Assembly (NCBI RefSeq): GCF_040218065.1
Contig: NZ_JAVJQE010000010.1
Span: forward strand, 62,001-126,000
DNA length: 64,000 nucleotides
Direction of reading: 5' to 3'
Origin: Marivibrio sp040218065
Lineage (GTDB): Bacteria > Pseudomonadota > Alphaproteobacteria > UBA8366 > Aestuariispiraceae
The position numbers and the translations under genes are program-made. Positions 34,210 through 44,907 of the stretch are shown piece by piece (position 1 is the stretch's first letter; every line of letters begins with the position of its first letter). A model generated the notes under the pieces. It ran no database searches. It saw nothing but the letters and a program-made list of their open reading frames with translations, and was not told where the DNA came from.

Positions 34210-34833
34210 CAGAGTTCGTCCTGCGATTAGTTTCAGGCCGCCGCCTTCGCCCTGTGTTTCGCGATCCAGGCCGTAGTCGCTCCGCGACGGGAAACCGTCT
34301 GTAACCGACTTTGAAACGGATCGCAAAGACGAAGCCGGAGACTGGCGGCGGGGTGCGTGCGGCGGCGCCGCCGTTTGCTTCGGCTCTTGCTGGGCGAGGC
34401 TCATGAGACCTCCTCCGCGGAGCCGTCCTGTTTGCCCTCAACTCGGATTACGGTCTTCTGTTCCTTGATCGGCATCGACGCCGCTTTCCACCCGCTTCCC
34501 TTCGCGGCGGTCTTTGGGTCGGAGTCGTTGCGCGATTGAAGGCGGCGGCGTTTCGCCGGGAACCGATCGTGATCCACACGCGCCTCTATACAAGCCGAAA
34601 GTCTTCTCGAGAGGTCGGCCGACAGGCCGCAACGGATCGGATCGTTTGCGGTCCGGCGGCCCCGGCGGCGGACGCTGTCGAATCACGCGCCGAGAGACCT
34701 CCCGCGCGCCGTTTTCCGGGCTAATCCGCCTCCGACGGCGGTGGCGGAAACCATTGTGGGAACCGATTGCTTTGGTTAAACACGACGCCTGTGCAAAAGG
34801 CCTTCTCGCGGGACCGCGATAAAGAAAAGAGAC
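34210..34833. other. Divergent intergenic region between pseI and cysD
   Basis: This 624-base stretch lies between the two divergent transcripts and probably holds both promoters. Bases 34210-34404 could be a 65-codon extension of PseI. The rest shows only Arg/Pro-rich noise frames. Directly before cysD there is an AAGAAAAGAGAC ribosome site. I see no convincing riboswitch, Cys or Cbl operator, or repeat. Confidence 0.5.
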
Positions 34834-35742
34834 ATGAAAAACGCCGTTTTCACCCACCTCCGCCGCATTGAGGCCGAGGCGATCCACATCATCCGCGAAG
34901 TCGCGGCCGCCTTCGAACGGCCGGTGATGATGTACTCCATCGGCAAGGACAGCTCCTGCATGCTGCATCTGGCGGAGAAGGCGTTCTACCCGGCGCCGCC
35001 GCCGTTTCCGATGCTGCACATCGACACGACCTGGAAGTTCAAGGAGATGATCCAGTTCCGCGACCGGCGGGCGGCCGAGATCGGCATGGATCTGATCGTC
35101 CACACGAACGAGGAGGGCCTGGCGCGGGGGGTCAATCCTTTCAGCCACGGCTCGGCCGTCCACACCGACGTGATGAAGACCCAGGCGCTGAAGCAGGCGC
35201 TGACCAAGTACGGCTTCGACGCCGCCATCGGCGGCGCGCGGCGGGACGAAGAGAAGAGCCGCGCGAAGGAGCGCGTCTTCTCCTTCCGCACCAAGGATCA
35301 CCGCTGGGATCCGAAGAGCCAGCGCCCCGAGCTTTGGAACATCTACAACACCCGCATCGCCAAGGGGGAGAGCATCCGCGCCTTCCCGATCAGCAATTGG
35401 ACCGAGCTCGACATCTGGCAGTACATCCATCTGGAGGGGATCGAGATCCCGGATCTCTATTTCGCCAAGGAGCGCCCGGTGGTTGAGCGCGACGGCCAGC
35501 TGATCATGGTCGACGACGACCGCATCCCGATGGCGCCCGGCGAACAGCCGATGATGAAGAAGGTCCGGTTCCGCACGCTCGGCTGCTATCCGCTGACCGC
35601 GGCGATCGAGAGCGGGGCGGAGACCTTGCCGGAGATCATCCAGGAAACCCTCGTCAGCCGCACCTCCGAGCGCCAGGGCCGCATCATCGACCACGACCAG
35701 TCGGGATCGATGGAGAAGAAGAAGCAGGAGGGCTACTTCTGA
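34834..35742 (+). CDS. cysD: Sulfate adenylyltransferase small subunit CysD
   Basis: The 302-aa protein is CysD. It has the PP-loop MYSIGKDSSCM (Ser35-Ser40), LHIDTTWKFKEMIQFRD, GARRDEEKSRAKERVFSFR and the C-terminal EKKKQEGYF. With CysN it makes adenosine 5'-phosphosulfate. Its stop overlaps the cysNC start by one base (TGATG). Sulfur assimilation genes for reduction are not seen here, and a sulfotransferase lies in the adjacent island. The pair may therefore feed sulfation as well as, or instead of, cysteine synthesis. Confidence 0.95.
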   Translation: MKNAVFTHLRRIEAEAIHIIREVAAAFERPVMMYSIGKDSSCMLHLAEKAFYPAPPPFPMLHIDTTWKFKEMIQFRDRRAAEIGMDLIVHTNEEGLARGVNPFSHGSAVHTDVMKTQALKQALTKYGFDAAIGGARRDEEKSRAKERVFSFRTKDHRWDPKSQRPELWNIYNTRIAKGESIRAFPISNWTELDIWQYIHLEGIEIPDLYFAKERPVVERDGQLIMVDDDRIPMAPGEQPMMKKVRFRTLGCYPLTAAIESGAETLPEIIQETLVSRTSERQGRIIDHDQSGSMEKKKQEGYF

Positions 35743-37664
35743 TGAGCGATCCCACGCTCTCCGCGATCGCCGATGCGCAGAGCCCCGAGGAGGTCGAGCG
35801 CTTCCTGGAGGAGCAGGAGCGCAAGGACCTGCTGCGCTTCATCACTTGCGGCAGCGTCGACGATGGCAAGTCGACCCTGATCGGGCGGCTGCTGTTCGAC
35901 AGCAAGCTGATCTTCGAAGATCAGCTCTCGGCCTTGGAGCGGGACAGCAAGACGAGCGGCACCGTGAAGGGCGGGATCGACCTAGCGCTGCTGGTCGACG
36001 GTCTGCAGGCCGAGCGCGAACAGGGCATCACCATCGACGTCGCTTATCGCTTCTTCGCGACCGACAAGCGCAAGTTCATCGTCGCCGACACCCCGGGGCA
36101 CGAGCAGTACACCCGCAACATGGCGACCGGCGCCTCAACGGCGGAGGCCGCCGTCATCCTGATCGACGCGCGTAAGGGCGTGCTCACCCAGACCAAGCGC
36201 CACAGCTTTATCGCCAGCCTGACCGGCATCCGGCACGTGGTGCTGGCGGTCAACAAGATGGATCTGGTCGGCTACGACAAGGCGACGTTCGAGCGCATCG
36301 TGGGCGACTATCAGGCGTTCGCCGACCAACTCGGCTTTGAGAGCGTGACGCCGATTCCGCTGTCCGCGCTCGACGGCTCGAACGTGCTGCGCCGGGGCGC
36401 GGCGGAGACGCCCTGGTACGACGGCCCGACCTTGATCGAAGTGCTGGAGACGATCGAGACCGCGCAGGACTGGGCGGCCCGGCCCTTACGTTTGGCGGTG
36501 CAGTACGTCAATCGGCCGCATCTTGACTTCCGCGGCTTCTGCGGCGTGATCTCGGCCGGACGGGTCAAGCCGGGGCAGGAGATCGTCGCCTTGCCCTCGG
36601 GCCGCAAGAGCCGCGTCGCCCGGATCGTCGACTACAAGCGCGATCTGGACGAAGCGCAGGCCGGCCAGTCGGTGACCCTGACGCTCGAGGATGAGATCGA
36701 CGTCTCGCGCGGCGACGTGCTGGCGGCGGCCGACGCCCCGGCGCAGGTGACCGACCAGTTCGCCGCCCACATCATCTGGATGGCTGACGCCGAGATGCTT
36801 CCCGAGCGGCAGTATCTCTTCAAGTTCGGCCCCGCCGAAGCCTACGGCGCGGTCACCGAGCTGAAGCACAAGATCAACGTCAACACGCTCGAGAAGGCGT
36901 CCGGCAAGACGGCGACGCTGAACGAGGTGGTGTTCTGCAACGTCGCGCTCGACCGGGCCGTCGCCTACGACCGCTACCAGGACAATCGCGAGACCGGCGC
37001 CTTCATCATCATCGACCGCTACACCAACCAGACGGTGGGCGCGGGCATGATCTCCTTCGGTCTGCGCCGCGCGACCAACCTGCATTGGCAGGCGCTTGAC
37101 GTGGACAAGCGCGCGCGGGCCGCGGCCAAGGGCCAGAAGCCGGCGGTGCTGTGGTTCACCGGGCTCTCCGGGGCGGGCAAGTCGACCATCGCCAATCTGG
37201 TAGAGAAGAAGCTGACGGCGCTCGGCCGGCACACCTACACGCTGGACGGCGACAATGTCCGCCACGGGCTAAACCGCGATCTCGGCTTCACCGACGCCGA
37301 CCGGGTGGAGAACATCCGCCGCGTGGGCGAAGTGGCGAAGCTCTTCGTCGATGCGGGTCTGATCGTCCTCGTCTCCTTTATCTCGCCTTTCCGCAGCGAA
37401 CGCGCGCTCGCCCGCTCGTTGGTCGAGGAGGACGAGTTCCTCGAGGTCTTCATCGACACCCCGCTCGACGTCTGCGAGAGCCGCGATCCCAAGGGGCTCT
37501 ACGCCAAGGCGCGCGAGGGCGCGATCAAGAACTTCACCGGCGTCGATAGTCCCTACGAAGCGCCTGAGGCGCCGGAACTGCGTCTCGACGCGTCCTCGCT
37601 GACCGTGGAGGAGGCGGCGGAGCAGGTGATTACTGCGCTGCGCGCGCGAGGGATGATCGATTGA
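35742..37664 (+). CDS. cysNC: Bifunctional sulfate adenylyltransferase large subunit/APS kinase CysNC
   Basis: A 640-aa fusion. Residues 20-440 are the CysN GTPase: GSVDDGKSTLIGRLL (about residue 37), the DTPGHEQYTRNMATGAS switch and NKMDLVG. Residues from about 460 are the CysC APS kinase: WFTGLSGAGKSTIANLV (loop about 472-479) and NVRHGLNRDLGF. CysN drives APS formation with GTP hydrolysis and CysC phosphorylates it to PAPS, the sulfate donor for the sulfotransferase at 13.5 kb. This fusion is common in proteobacteria and rhizobia (NodQ). It overlaps the next gene by four bases (TTGA). Confidence 0.95.
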   Translation: MSDPTLSAIADAQSPEEVERFLEEQERKDLLRFITCGSVDDGKSTLIGRLLFDSKLIFEDQLSALERDSKTSGTVKGGIDLALLVDGLQAEREQGITIDVAYRFFATDKRKFIVADTPGHEQYTRNMATGASTAEAAVILIDARKGVLTQTKRHSFIASLTGIRHVVLAVNKMDLVGYDKATFERIVGDYQAFADQLGFESVTPIPLSALDGSNVLRRGAAETPWYDGPTLIEVLETIETAQDWAARPLRLAVQYVNRPHLDFRGFCGVISAGRVKPGQEIVALPSGRKSRVARIVDYKRDLDEAQAGQSVTLTLEDEIDVSRGDVLAAADAPAQVTDQFAAHIIWMADAEMLPERQYLFKFGPAEAYGAVTELKHKINVNTLEKASGKTATLNEVVFCNVALDRAVAYDRYQDNRETGAFIIIDRYTNQTVGAGMISFGLRRATNLHWQALDVDKRARAAAKGQKPAVLWFTGLSGAGKSTIANLVEKKLTALGRHTYTLDGDNVRHGLNRDLGFTDADRVENIRRVGEVAKLFVDAGLIVLVSFISPFRSERALARSLVEEDEFLEVFIDTPLDVCESRDPKGLYAKAREGAIKNFTGVDSPYEAPEAPELRLDASSLTVEEAAEQVITALRARGMID

Positions 37665-40168
37665 TCGGATCGGCGCGCTTCGGCTCGGCTCTGCGGCGGC
37701 GCCTGCCCACCCCGGCGGAGGCTTCGGCGCGGGCCCTTCGTCTCGCTGAGGAGGCGGCGCTCTGGTGGCGTCTGGCCGATCGCCCGCGCGTCGTCGGCGC
37801 GCTGCTCGGCTTGTCGGCTCCGCTCGTCATCTTCGGGAACACCGTCCTAGCTGTCCTTTTCGGGTTGGCGACCATCGCGGCCGCGCCGGCGCTGCGCGAT
37901 CGGATTCTCCGCTGGCGGCTGCAGGGCCTGATCTTCACGCCGGCCGGCGCGCTCGGCCTGGCGACCGGTCTTTGGTGGGCGGCGACCTGCCTTTTCTCGC
38001 AAGACCCGTGGGGGTCGGCCGAGGTGGTGCTGCGCATCGCCGCGTTCATCGCGGCGGCCTGCTTGATTGTGATGGTTCTCGCCGAACGGGCCGACGCGCG
38101 ACGATTGGGGGAGACCTGCTTCCTTGTCGCGTTCGCCGCCTGCACCGTGGCCGCCGCGATCGCCATGTACGGGGCGGAGGGGCTGCTGCGGGCGTTCGCG
38201 CCCTTCACGCGCGATCTCACCGACCCGCTCACCTTCTTCAAGAGCTACATGTCGGTCGTCGCCCTCGCGACGCCGGCGGCGCTTTGGATCGGTTGGCGGC
38301 GGGGCGGGTGGCTTTTGGCGTGCGCGCTGGCGTCGCTCATCGCCGGCGGCTTCTTGATCTGGGGGAACGGTCTGCAGACCGGCAGGGCGGCGCTGGGCGG
38401 GCTAGCGGCGGCGGCCGCGTCGGTCTTGCTGGTGCGTTTGATGCGGCGGGCGAGTCCGGCGATCCGGCGGGCGAGCGCGGCCTCTCTTATGGCCGGGGCC
38501 GTCGCCTTGGGCGGGATCGTGATGCTGCAGCTCCCCGCTCCGCCGATAACCGAGGAGCAGGCCGCCGATCCGCCCCTGCCGGTGATTGATCTGCATCGGC
38601 AGGCGATTTGGGGATTCGCCCTCGACAAGGCGCTGGAGCGCCCGATCCTGGGCTTCGGCGTCAACACGATCAATGAGGCGCCGGGAGCCAACGAGCAGGT
38701 TCTCGATCTCAATCAGGAGTACATCCCCTCGCATCCGCATAACTGGGTGCTCGAAGTTTTCGCCGAGACCGGCGCGCCGGGCGTTCTGCTGCTGCTTGCG
38801 AGCCAACTTGCCTTGGCTTTGGCGTTTGCGAGACAGGCCTTGACGGGCCGTGCCGGGGGATACGCCGCGTTAGCTGTCCTGGCGGCCTTCTGGGTCAGTT
38901 CGCTGGCCAACTTCTCCATCTGGTCCGCCTGGTGGCAGATCGTGTTTCTCGCCTGCGCCGCCTTGCCTGCGGCGCGCCTGATGGGGCCGACGATCGTCGA
39001 TCGCGAAGCCGACGCGGTTCCTGCGGCCGATTGGCGGCGGATCGCGCTGTGCGCGCTTGCCCTGACGCTCGCAGCGCTGCTGGCGCTGGTCTGGTATGCG
39101 CGGAAGACCGAGGAAGGATACATCCTCTACAAGCGGCTCTTCGCGGAGTCGGAATTCATCTATGACGACGTCCGCCCTGAGATCGAGGCCGTCGATCCGG
39201 CGAGCCTGATCCGGCCGGAGGACGCGCCCGCGCTGGCCGCTATCCGTGCGGACGTAATCGCGGCGATTTGGGGCGAGGCCGGACTGCCGGCCGCGCGCGG
39301 CCCAGCGCAGGTGACGCCCCACGATCAGGCCGCCTATGGCCTGGGCCGCGCGGTGAGCGGCTTGCAGGTGGAGCGGGTCGAGATTCCCATCGAGGCGAAC
39401 TACCAATCGGTCGGCTGGATTCTGACGCCGCCTGACGGCACGGGCCGCGCCGTGATCTACAACCATGGCTACGCCGGCGACGTCAGCCAGGCTCAGCCCT
39501 TAATCGACCGCCTGCTGCGGGCGGGGTTCACGGTCGCGGCGTTGAACTTTCCCGGTTACGCCGAGAACGCCTACCAACGGTACGACCATCCGCGCTTCGG
39601 CCCGATCAATTTCGATCACGACTTCCTGCTGTTCTTCGCGGACAGACCGCTTCGCTTCTACATCGAGCCGCCGATCGTCGTCGCCAACCACCTGCGCCGG
39701 GCGCACGGGGCGCGCAGCGTGGACGTGATCGGCTTTTCGGCCGGCGGTTGGGTGAGTGCGACCGCCGCTGCGGTCGATCCGCGCTTCGCGCGCAGCGCCT
39801 CGGTCGCTTCCTTCCTGCCGCTCTACATGCGCGACCGGACGAACAGCGGGGAGTGGACGCCGCCCCACCTCTACCCGCCGCTTCTTCAGGCGACGAACTA
39901 TCTCGAGATTCCGCTTCTGGCGGCCGTCGGGGAGGATCGCGCCTATCTGCAGATATTCAATCGCTACGATCGCTGTTGCTACCGCAATCGTCTCGGACGG
40001 CTCTACGAGCCGGCGATCAAGGCCCGGCTTGAGACGTTGGGGCAGGGAGGCGCCTTCCAGGTTCTCCTCGATGAAAGCCACGCCCGGCACGAGGTCTCCG
40101 CGTGGTCCGGCGAGCGCCTGGTCGACTTCCTCACAGCCGAGCGAGGCCGTCCGGAGGACGAAAATTGA
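37661..40168 (+). CDS. O-antigen-ligase-like membrane protein fused to alpha/beta hydrolase
   Basis: An 835-aa protein with two halves. Residues 40-480 contain about ten hydrophobic segments, and the periplasmic-loop block PILGFGVNTINEAPG and SHPHNWVLEVFAETGAPG matches the Wzy/WaaL family (O-antigen ligase or polymerase). Residues about 570-830 form an alpha/beta hydrolase: YNHGYAGD oxyanion region, nucleophile GFSAGGW (about residues 691-697), a possible acid near AVGEDRAY, and DESHARHE. The TTG start overlaps the cysNC stop by four bases, so it is coupled to PAPS genes. The hydrolase half should lie in the periplasm if the last span is crossed. The fusion is unusual to my knowledge. Confidence 0.7.
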   Translation: MIGSARFGSALRRRLPTPAEASARALRLAEEAALWWRLADRPRVVGALLGLSAPLVIFGNTVLAVLFGLATIAAAPALRDRILRWRLQGLIFTPAGALGLATGLWWAATCLFSQDPWGSAEVVLRIAAFIAAACLIVMVLAERADARRLGETCFLVAFAACTVAAAIAMYGAEGLLRAFAPFTRDLTDPLTFFKSYMSVVALATPAALWIGWRRGGWLLACALASLIAGGFLIWGNGLQTGRAALGGLAAAAASVLLVRLMRRASPAIRRASAASLMAGAVALGGIVMLQLPAPPITEEQAADPPLPVIDLHRQAIWGFALDKALERPILGFGVNTINEAPGANEQVLDLNQEYIPSHPHNWVLEVFAETGAPGVLLLLASQLALALAFARQALTGRAGGYAALAVLAAFWVSSLANFSIWSAWWQIVFLACAALPAARLMGPTIVDREADAVPAADWRRIALCALALTLAALLALVWYARKTEEGYILYKRLFAESEFIYDDVRPEIEAVDPASLIRPEDAPALAAIRADVIAAIWGEAGLPAARGPAQVTPHDQAAYGLGRAVSGLQVERVEIPIEANYQSVGWILTPPDGTGRAVIYNHGYAGDVSQAQPLIDRLLRAGFTVAALNFPGYAENAYQRYDHPRFGPINFDHDFLLFFADRPLRFYIEPPIVVANHLRRAHGARSVDVIGFSAGGWVSATAAAVDPRFARSASVASFLPLYMRDRTNSGEWTPPHLYPPLLQATNYLEIPLLAAVGEDRAYLQIFNRYDRCCYRNRLGRLYEPAIKARLETLGQGGAFQVLLDESHARHEVSAWSGERLVDFLTAERGRPEDEN

Positions 40169-41549
40169 GCGCCGCGGCCGCCGATAGGGCGCGCGTCTAT
40201 TGGGCCCTCGGCGGGCTTTACTGTCTGATCGCCGCCGCCCTTCTTGCGGCCGTCCCCTCCGAGACGTTCGTGCGCCATGCGGCCGACGCCGGCAGTTGGA
40301 TCAATCCGGCATACGGCTTGGCTTCCGGGCTCGGCTTCGTCGATCCGGCGGCGCCCGAGACGCCTCTGACGGAGCGGCCGCCGGGCTACCCGGCGTTTGT
40401 AGCGGCGGCCATGACGCTCGCCGACGACGGCTATCCGGCGCTTGTCGTGGCCGTTCAGCTTGCGATTCTCTTGGCCACGGCTGCCCTGATCGCACGTTGG
40501 GCGGAGGAGGAAGGCGCGGGGCTGGGACCCCTCGCATTCGGCCTAGCGGCGTTCAACCCGAACAGTTTCGGGGCGGCTTTCTACGTCCAAAGCGAGACAT
40601 TGTTCGCGCTGACGACCGCGCTTGCCGCCTATTTGTTGATCCGCTTCGCTCGACATCCCGGCCTGAGCCTTGGGGCGGGGCTCGGCGCCGCCCTTGGGGC
40701 GGCCGCTTTGATCCGTCCGGAGGGGCAGGTGCTGCTGGCGGCCGCCGTCCTCGGCGCGCCCGTCTTGGCGTTGGCCGCGCGGGGGCGGACGCCATGGCGC
40801 CGCCTGGGGGCCGGGCTGCTGGTCTGTCTCGCCGTCGGCGGCGCGACGACCGCCCCTTGGATGGCTCGGAACGCGGCGTTGGGCGAAGGGTGGCGGATGA
40901 CGGGGCAGGGCAATACGACCTATTACCTGTGGGGGGCGGCGACTCAGCTGGAGATGATCGCCGAAGGGGTCGGGGGCGCCGAGGCGGAGGCGCGCATGCA
41001 GGCGGCGCAGAGACGGACGGCTGAGGCCTATGAGGGAGATTGGGCTGTGTTGAGCGAGGCGGAGCGGCAGGTCGTCCTGCGCGACGCGGCGCTTGAAAAG
41101 ATCCTCGACTATCCCGTCGGCGTCATTCTGCGCAACGTGACGATGGCGACGCTTCAGTTCCTGGGCGGCGGCGGCGCGGGTCGACTGTTCATCCTTGCCG
41201 GCGAGCCTCAGGCGGCGCCCTTCGCCTTCATGCAACGCACGGAGGAGTCGGATTATCTGGACGCCGTGACAGGCGCCTTGCAGGAGGCCGACGCCTTCCT
41301 GATCCTAATCTGGGTTGCGGCTCTCAGCTACGTGGCGGCGACGCGGATTCTGGGGCTGGTCGGAATCTATCGGATGGTTCGCGCCGGGCGCTGGGATCTG
41401 CTGCTGCTGCTCAGCGGAGCGATCCTTTTCTTCGCGTTGATCTTCCCGTTCTACGGGCTCTCCAGATTCCGATTGCCGGTCGAGTTCGCCTTCGTGCTGC
41501 TGGCCGCCTTCGGGGCGCTCGGTGGACGATGCGGCTCCGCGCGGTCCGC

Positions 41550-41559
<10 letters not shown>
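40165..41559 (+). CDS. GT-C membrane glycosyltransferase (GT39/ArnT-like)
   Basis: The protein is about 464 aa from TTG at 40165, which overlaps the preceding stop by four bases. It has roughly ten membrane spans. The first loop contains RHAADAGSWINPAYGLASG and ERPPGYPAFVAAAM, where acidic residues fit the GT-C first-loop site, and a later AALIRPEGQVLL block is typical of ArnT/GT39-like proteins. It would use a polyprenyl-phosphate sugar at the periplasmic face. An ATG is not available near the conserved start, supporting the TTG. It meets gmd tail to tail with 10 bases overlap. Confidence 0.7.
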
Positions 41560-42590
<1,031 letters not shown>

Positions 42591-42686
42591 GGGGGCGACC
42601 TTTTTCCGCTTTGCTGCGTTTCAAAAGGTCGTACGCGCCGGATTCGGGAGGGTCAAGGCGCTTGGCCGCGGCGCAGTCCTCGACCG

Positions 42687-43493
42687 TCAGGCCGCCCGGC
42701 GGCCCGCAGCGGGCTTCGCGCCCAGCGCGTCGAGATAAGCCTTGGTCGCGCCCTCGAAGCCCATCCACAGGGCGTCTGCGATGAAGGCGTGGCCGATCGA
42801 GACCTCGTCGAGGCGCGGCAGGGCGTTCATCAGCGCGCCGACGTTCTCCGTCGTCAGATCATGGCCGGCGTTGATCAGCAGGCCGGCGGCCGTCGCCGCC
42901 TCCGCCGTCTGGACGTAGTCGGCCAGGATCCGCGCGCGCTCCGTCGTCTCGAAGGCGTGGGCGTAGGGGCCGGTGTAGAGCTCGACCCGGTCGGCGCCCA
43001 GTTCGGCCGCCTTGGCCATCACCTCGGCCGCGCGGCCCGCGTCGGCCTCCGCGTTCATGAAAAGGGAGACGCGCGCGCCCGCCTCGTGCAGCGCGGCGAT
43101 GCGATCGGCGAGGCGATCGGCCTCCGCGAACACGTCCCAGCCGTTGTCGGAGGTGGCGGCCTCCGGGCTGTCCGGCACCAGCGTCGCCTGGTTCGGCCGC
43201 ACGGCGGCGACGAGGGCCATGTAGTCGTCGAACGGATTGCCTTCGATGTTGTACTCGACGCCGCGGTCGCGCCAGCCCTCCGCCTCCAGCATCTCGGCCA
43301 GCGCGTGGACGTCGGCCTTGCGGATGTGCCGCTCGTCGGGGCGCGGGTGAACGGTCAGGCCGTGCGCGCCGGCTTTCAGGATCGTCCGGCCCGCGGCGAC
43401 CGGGTCGGGATAGCCGACGTCGCGCTGGTTGCGCAGCAACGCCACTTTGTTGAGATTGACCGAAAGCTTAGTGGTCCCGTACGCGCTCATCAT
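42687..43493 (-). CDS. pdxJ: Pyridoxine 5'-phosphate synthase PdxJ
   Basis: A 268-aa TIM-barrel enzyme. Blocks TTKLSVNLNKVALLRNQR, HGLTVHPRPDERHIR, YNIEGNP, QATLVPDSPEAATSDNGWD, VSLFMNAEAD, VELYTGPYA, INAGHDLTTENV and SIGHAFIADALW are all diagnostic. PdxJ makes PNP from 1-deoxyxylulose-5-phosphate and 3-amino-2-oxopropyl phosphate. Two ATGs lie at 43493 and 43490 behind GGAGCG. It supplies PLP, and the region is rich in PLP enzymes, but it is more likely a housekeeping gene. It is divergent from the O-acylation pair. Confidence 0.95.
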   Translation of the reverse strand: MMSAYGTTKLSVNLNKVALLRNQRDVGYPDPVAAGRTILKAGAHGLTVHPRPDERHIRKADVHALAEMLEAEGWRDRGVEYNIEGNPFDDYMALVAAVRPNQATLVPDSPEAATSDNGWDVFAEADRLADRIAALHEAGARVSLFMNAEADAGRAAEVMAKAAELGADRVELYTGPYAHAFETTERARILADYVQTAEAATAAGLLINAGHDLTTENVGALMNALPRLDEVSIGHAFIADALWMGFEGATKAYLDALGAKPAAGRRAA

Positions 43494-43818
43494 CGCTCCA
43501 TGCCGCGCGCGTCGCTGTGCCGTCACGCCGTTCTTGCTCACGATTGGCCCTATAGATAGGGCGCAGAGGCGACTATGAGTAGGGCCATTTAAGATAATCG
43601 TCCCCGGACCGCTCAGCCGCCGCCTAGCGGAGCGCCGCGCGGACCTTGCTGGAGCGGATCGGGCTTCGGCGGACGGTCTGACCCTAGCCCTCTGCATCGC
43701 AAGACTCCCGCCGTCGCCCGCCGTCGTCGGCCTGCACCCGGCGCGGCGGCCGGCGTTGATCGCCTCGCGCAAACAAGCTAAGAGCCCGAGTGGTCGGGCG
43801 GGAACGGCGGGGGACGGC
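43494..43818. other. Divergent intergenic region between pdxJ and the SGNH gene
   Basis: The 325-base stretch probably contains the pdxJ promoter and the promoter of the O-acylation pair. A short perfect palindrome GCCCTATAGATAGGGC lies at 43547-43562 and may be an operator or a transcript hairpin. No open frame with credible composition was seen. The AT-rich bases 43570-43610 are the most promoter-like part. Confidence 0.4.
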
Positions 43819-44907
43819 GTGCTGCGAGATTTCTGGCGGTTCAGGAGAAGGTCGCGCCCTGCCGAACCGGCCGCCGGCGCGGCGGCGTCCAACGCCGCGC
43901 GAACGTTCCTGTATCTTTCAGGCCTGTTCACGCTCGCCGGCTTTCTCGTCGTCTATTTCGCCCAGCGGCCAAGTGAAACCGACCACTTTGCGACCACCGA
44001 ACGGCTGGCGGCCGCCGAGCTTCACGGGCGCCGCACGGTCGATCTGCAGGCCGCCAAAATGGCGCACGCGCGCCACAATCCGGTTTACACGCTCGGACTC
44101 TTCGGCAACTCTCGCTCGGTGCGCGTGAGCGCGCAGGACCTCGGCCTCGACCCGGATCAATATTTCAATTTCTCGGTTCCGGGGCTCTCGTACCGCGCAA
44201 GCGTGTTGACGCTCGAGCGGTTGGCAGCGGCGGGAAAGGCGCCCGCGACGAGCCTCATCAGCCTCGACAACTTGCACTTGGACTATTCGGGCCCTCCCCA
44301 AGTCCCTGATCAGATCGTGCGTTTGCGCCGGCTTGCAACTGATGTAACGCTCGGACTAAAGGAGCAGGCGCCGCCGCGCCAGGTGGCGAGAGCCGCTGTG
44401 CGCGCCGTGCGTCTCGAGGCGCAGGGCGTCACGAGCGCTTTCAACGCCGACTACTGGCGCAAGGTTCTCCTCGACCAAGACGCAGACGATATTACGGGCG
44501 CCTATCGCCTGGACGGCTCCTTCGCCCCACCCGCCGAGGAGGAGCGTGCGCGGGCTTTCCCGCGCCTGACGTTGACTCAACGCCAGATCTTGCCCTTCTA
44601 TCTGGCCGCCGACATTCAACGGTTGGGGGAGTTGCAGCGGCGCTACGGCGTCCGCGTGGTCGTCGTTGAATCGCCCGTCCACCATTCGGTCCTGCCGATA
44701 GAGAGCCGACGACCGGCGCTCCTGCAGCAGTTTCTCAAGGCCTGCGAGTCCGCCGGGGTCGACTGCATGGCGGCGGAGAGCTCCGCCCCGTTCGTGCAAG
44801 GCGTCGCCTGGCCGGACGCGACGCACGCTCCGGGTTCGGCGCTGGGCCGGTATATCGGCGCAGCGCTGGCAGACGCCCTAGGCGAGCGTGGGAGCGCCCA
44901 GCGGTGA
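43819..44907 (+). CDS. SGNH-like membrane-anchored partner of an O-acyltransferase
   Basis: The 362-aa protein starts with a short basic stretch, one membrane span (residues about 29-48, LYLSGLFTLAGFLVVYFAQ) and a large exported domain. LGLFGNSRSVRVS (Ser98) looks like an SGNH nucleophile block and WPDATHAPGSALGRYI at the C-terminus supplies a DxxH pair. It overlaps the MBOAT gene by four bases (GTGA). AlgI/AlgX or DltB/DltD-like systems have this layout, the anchored SGNH enzyme moving the acyl group to the glycan in the periplasm. GTG at 43819 with GGGGGA before it is preferred; TTG at 43756 is an alternative. Confidence 0.65.
   Translation: MLRDFWRFRRRSRPAEPAAGAAASNAARTFLYLSGLFTLAGFLVVYFAQRPSETDHFATTERLAAAELHGRRTVDLQAAKMAHARHNPVYTLGLFGNSRSVRVSAQDLGLDPDQYFNFSVPGLSYRASVLTLERLAAAGKAPATSLISLDNLHLDYSGPPQVPDQIVRLRRLATDVTLGLKEQAPPRQVARAAVRAVRLEAQGVTSAFNADYWRKVLLDQDADDITGAYRLDGSFAPPAEEERARAFPRLTLTQRQILPFYLAADIQRLGELQRRYGVRVVVVESPVHHSVLPIESRRPALLQQFLKACESAGVDCMAAESSAPFVQGVAWPDATHAPGSALGRYIGAALADALGERGSAQR

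Noticed and set aside
34514..34822. Open frame upstream of cysD
   Set aside because: Composition is Arg/Pro/Gly noise, there is no ribosome site and no motif; treated as intergenic.
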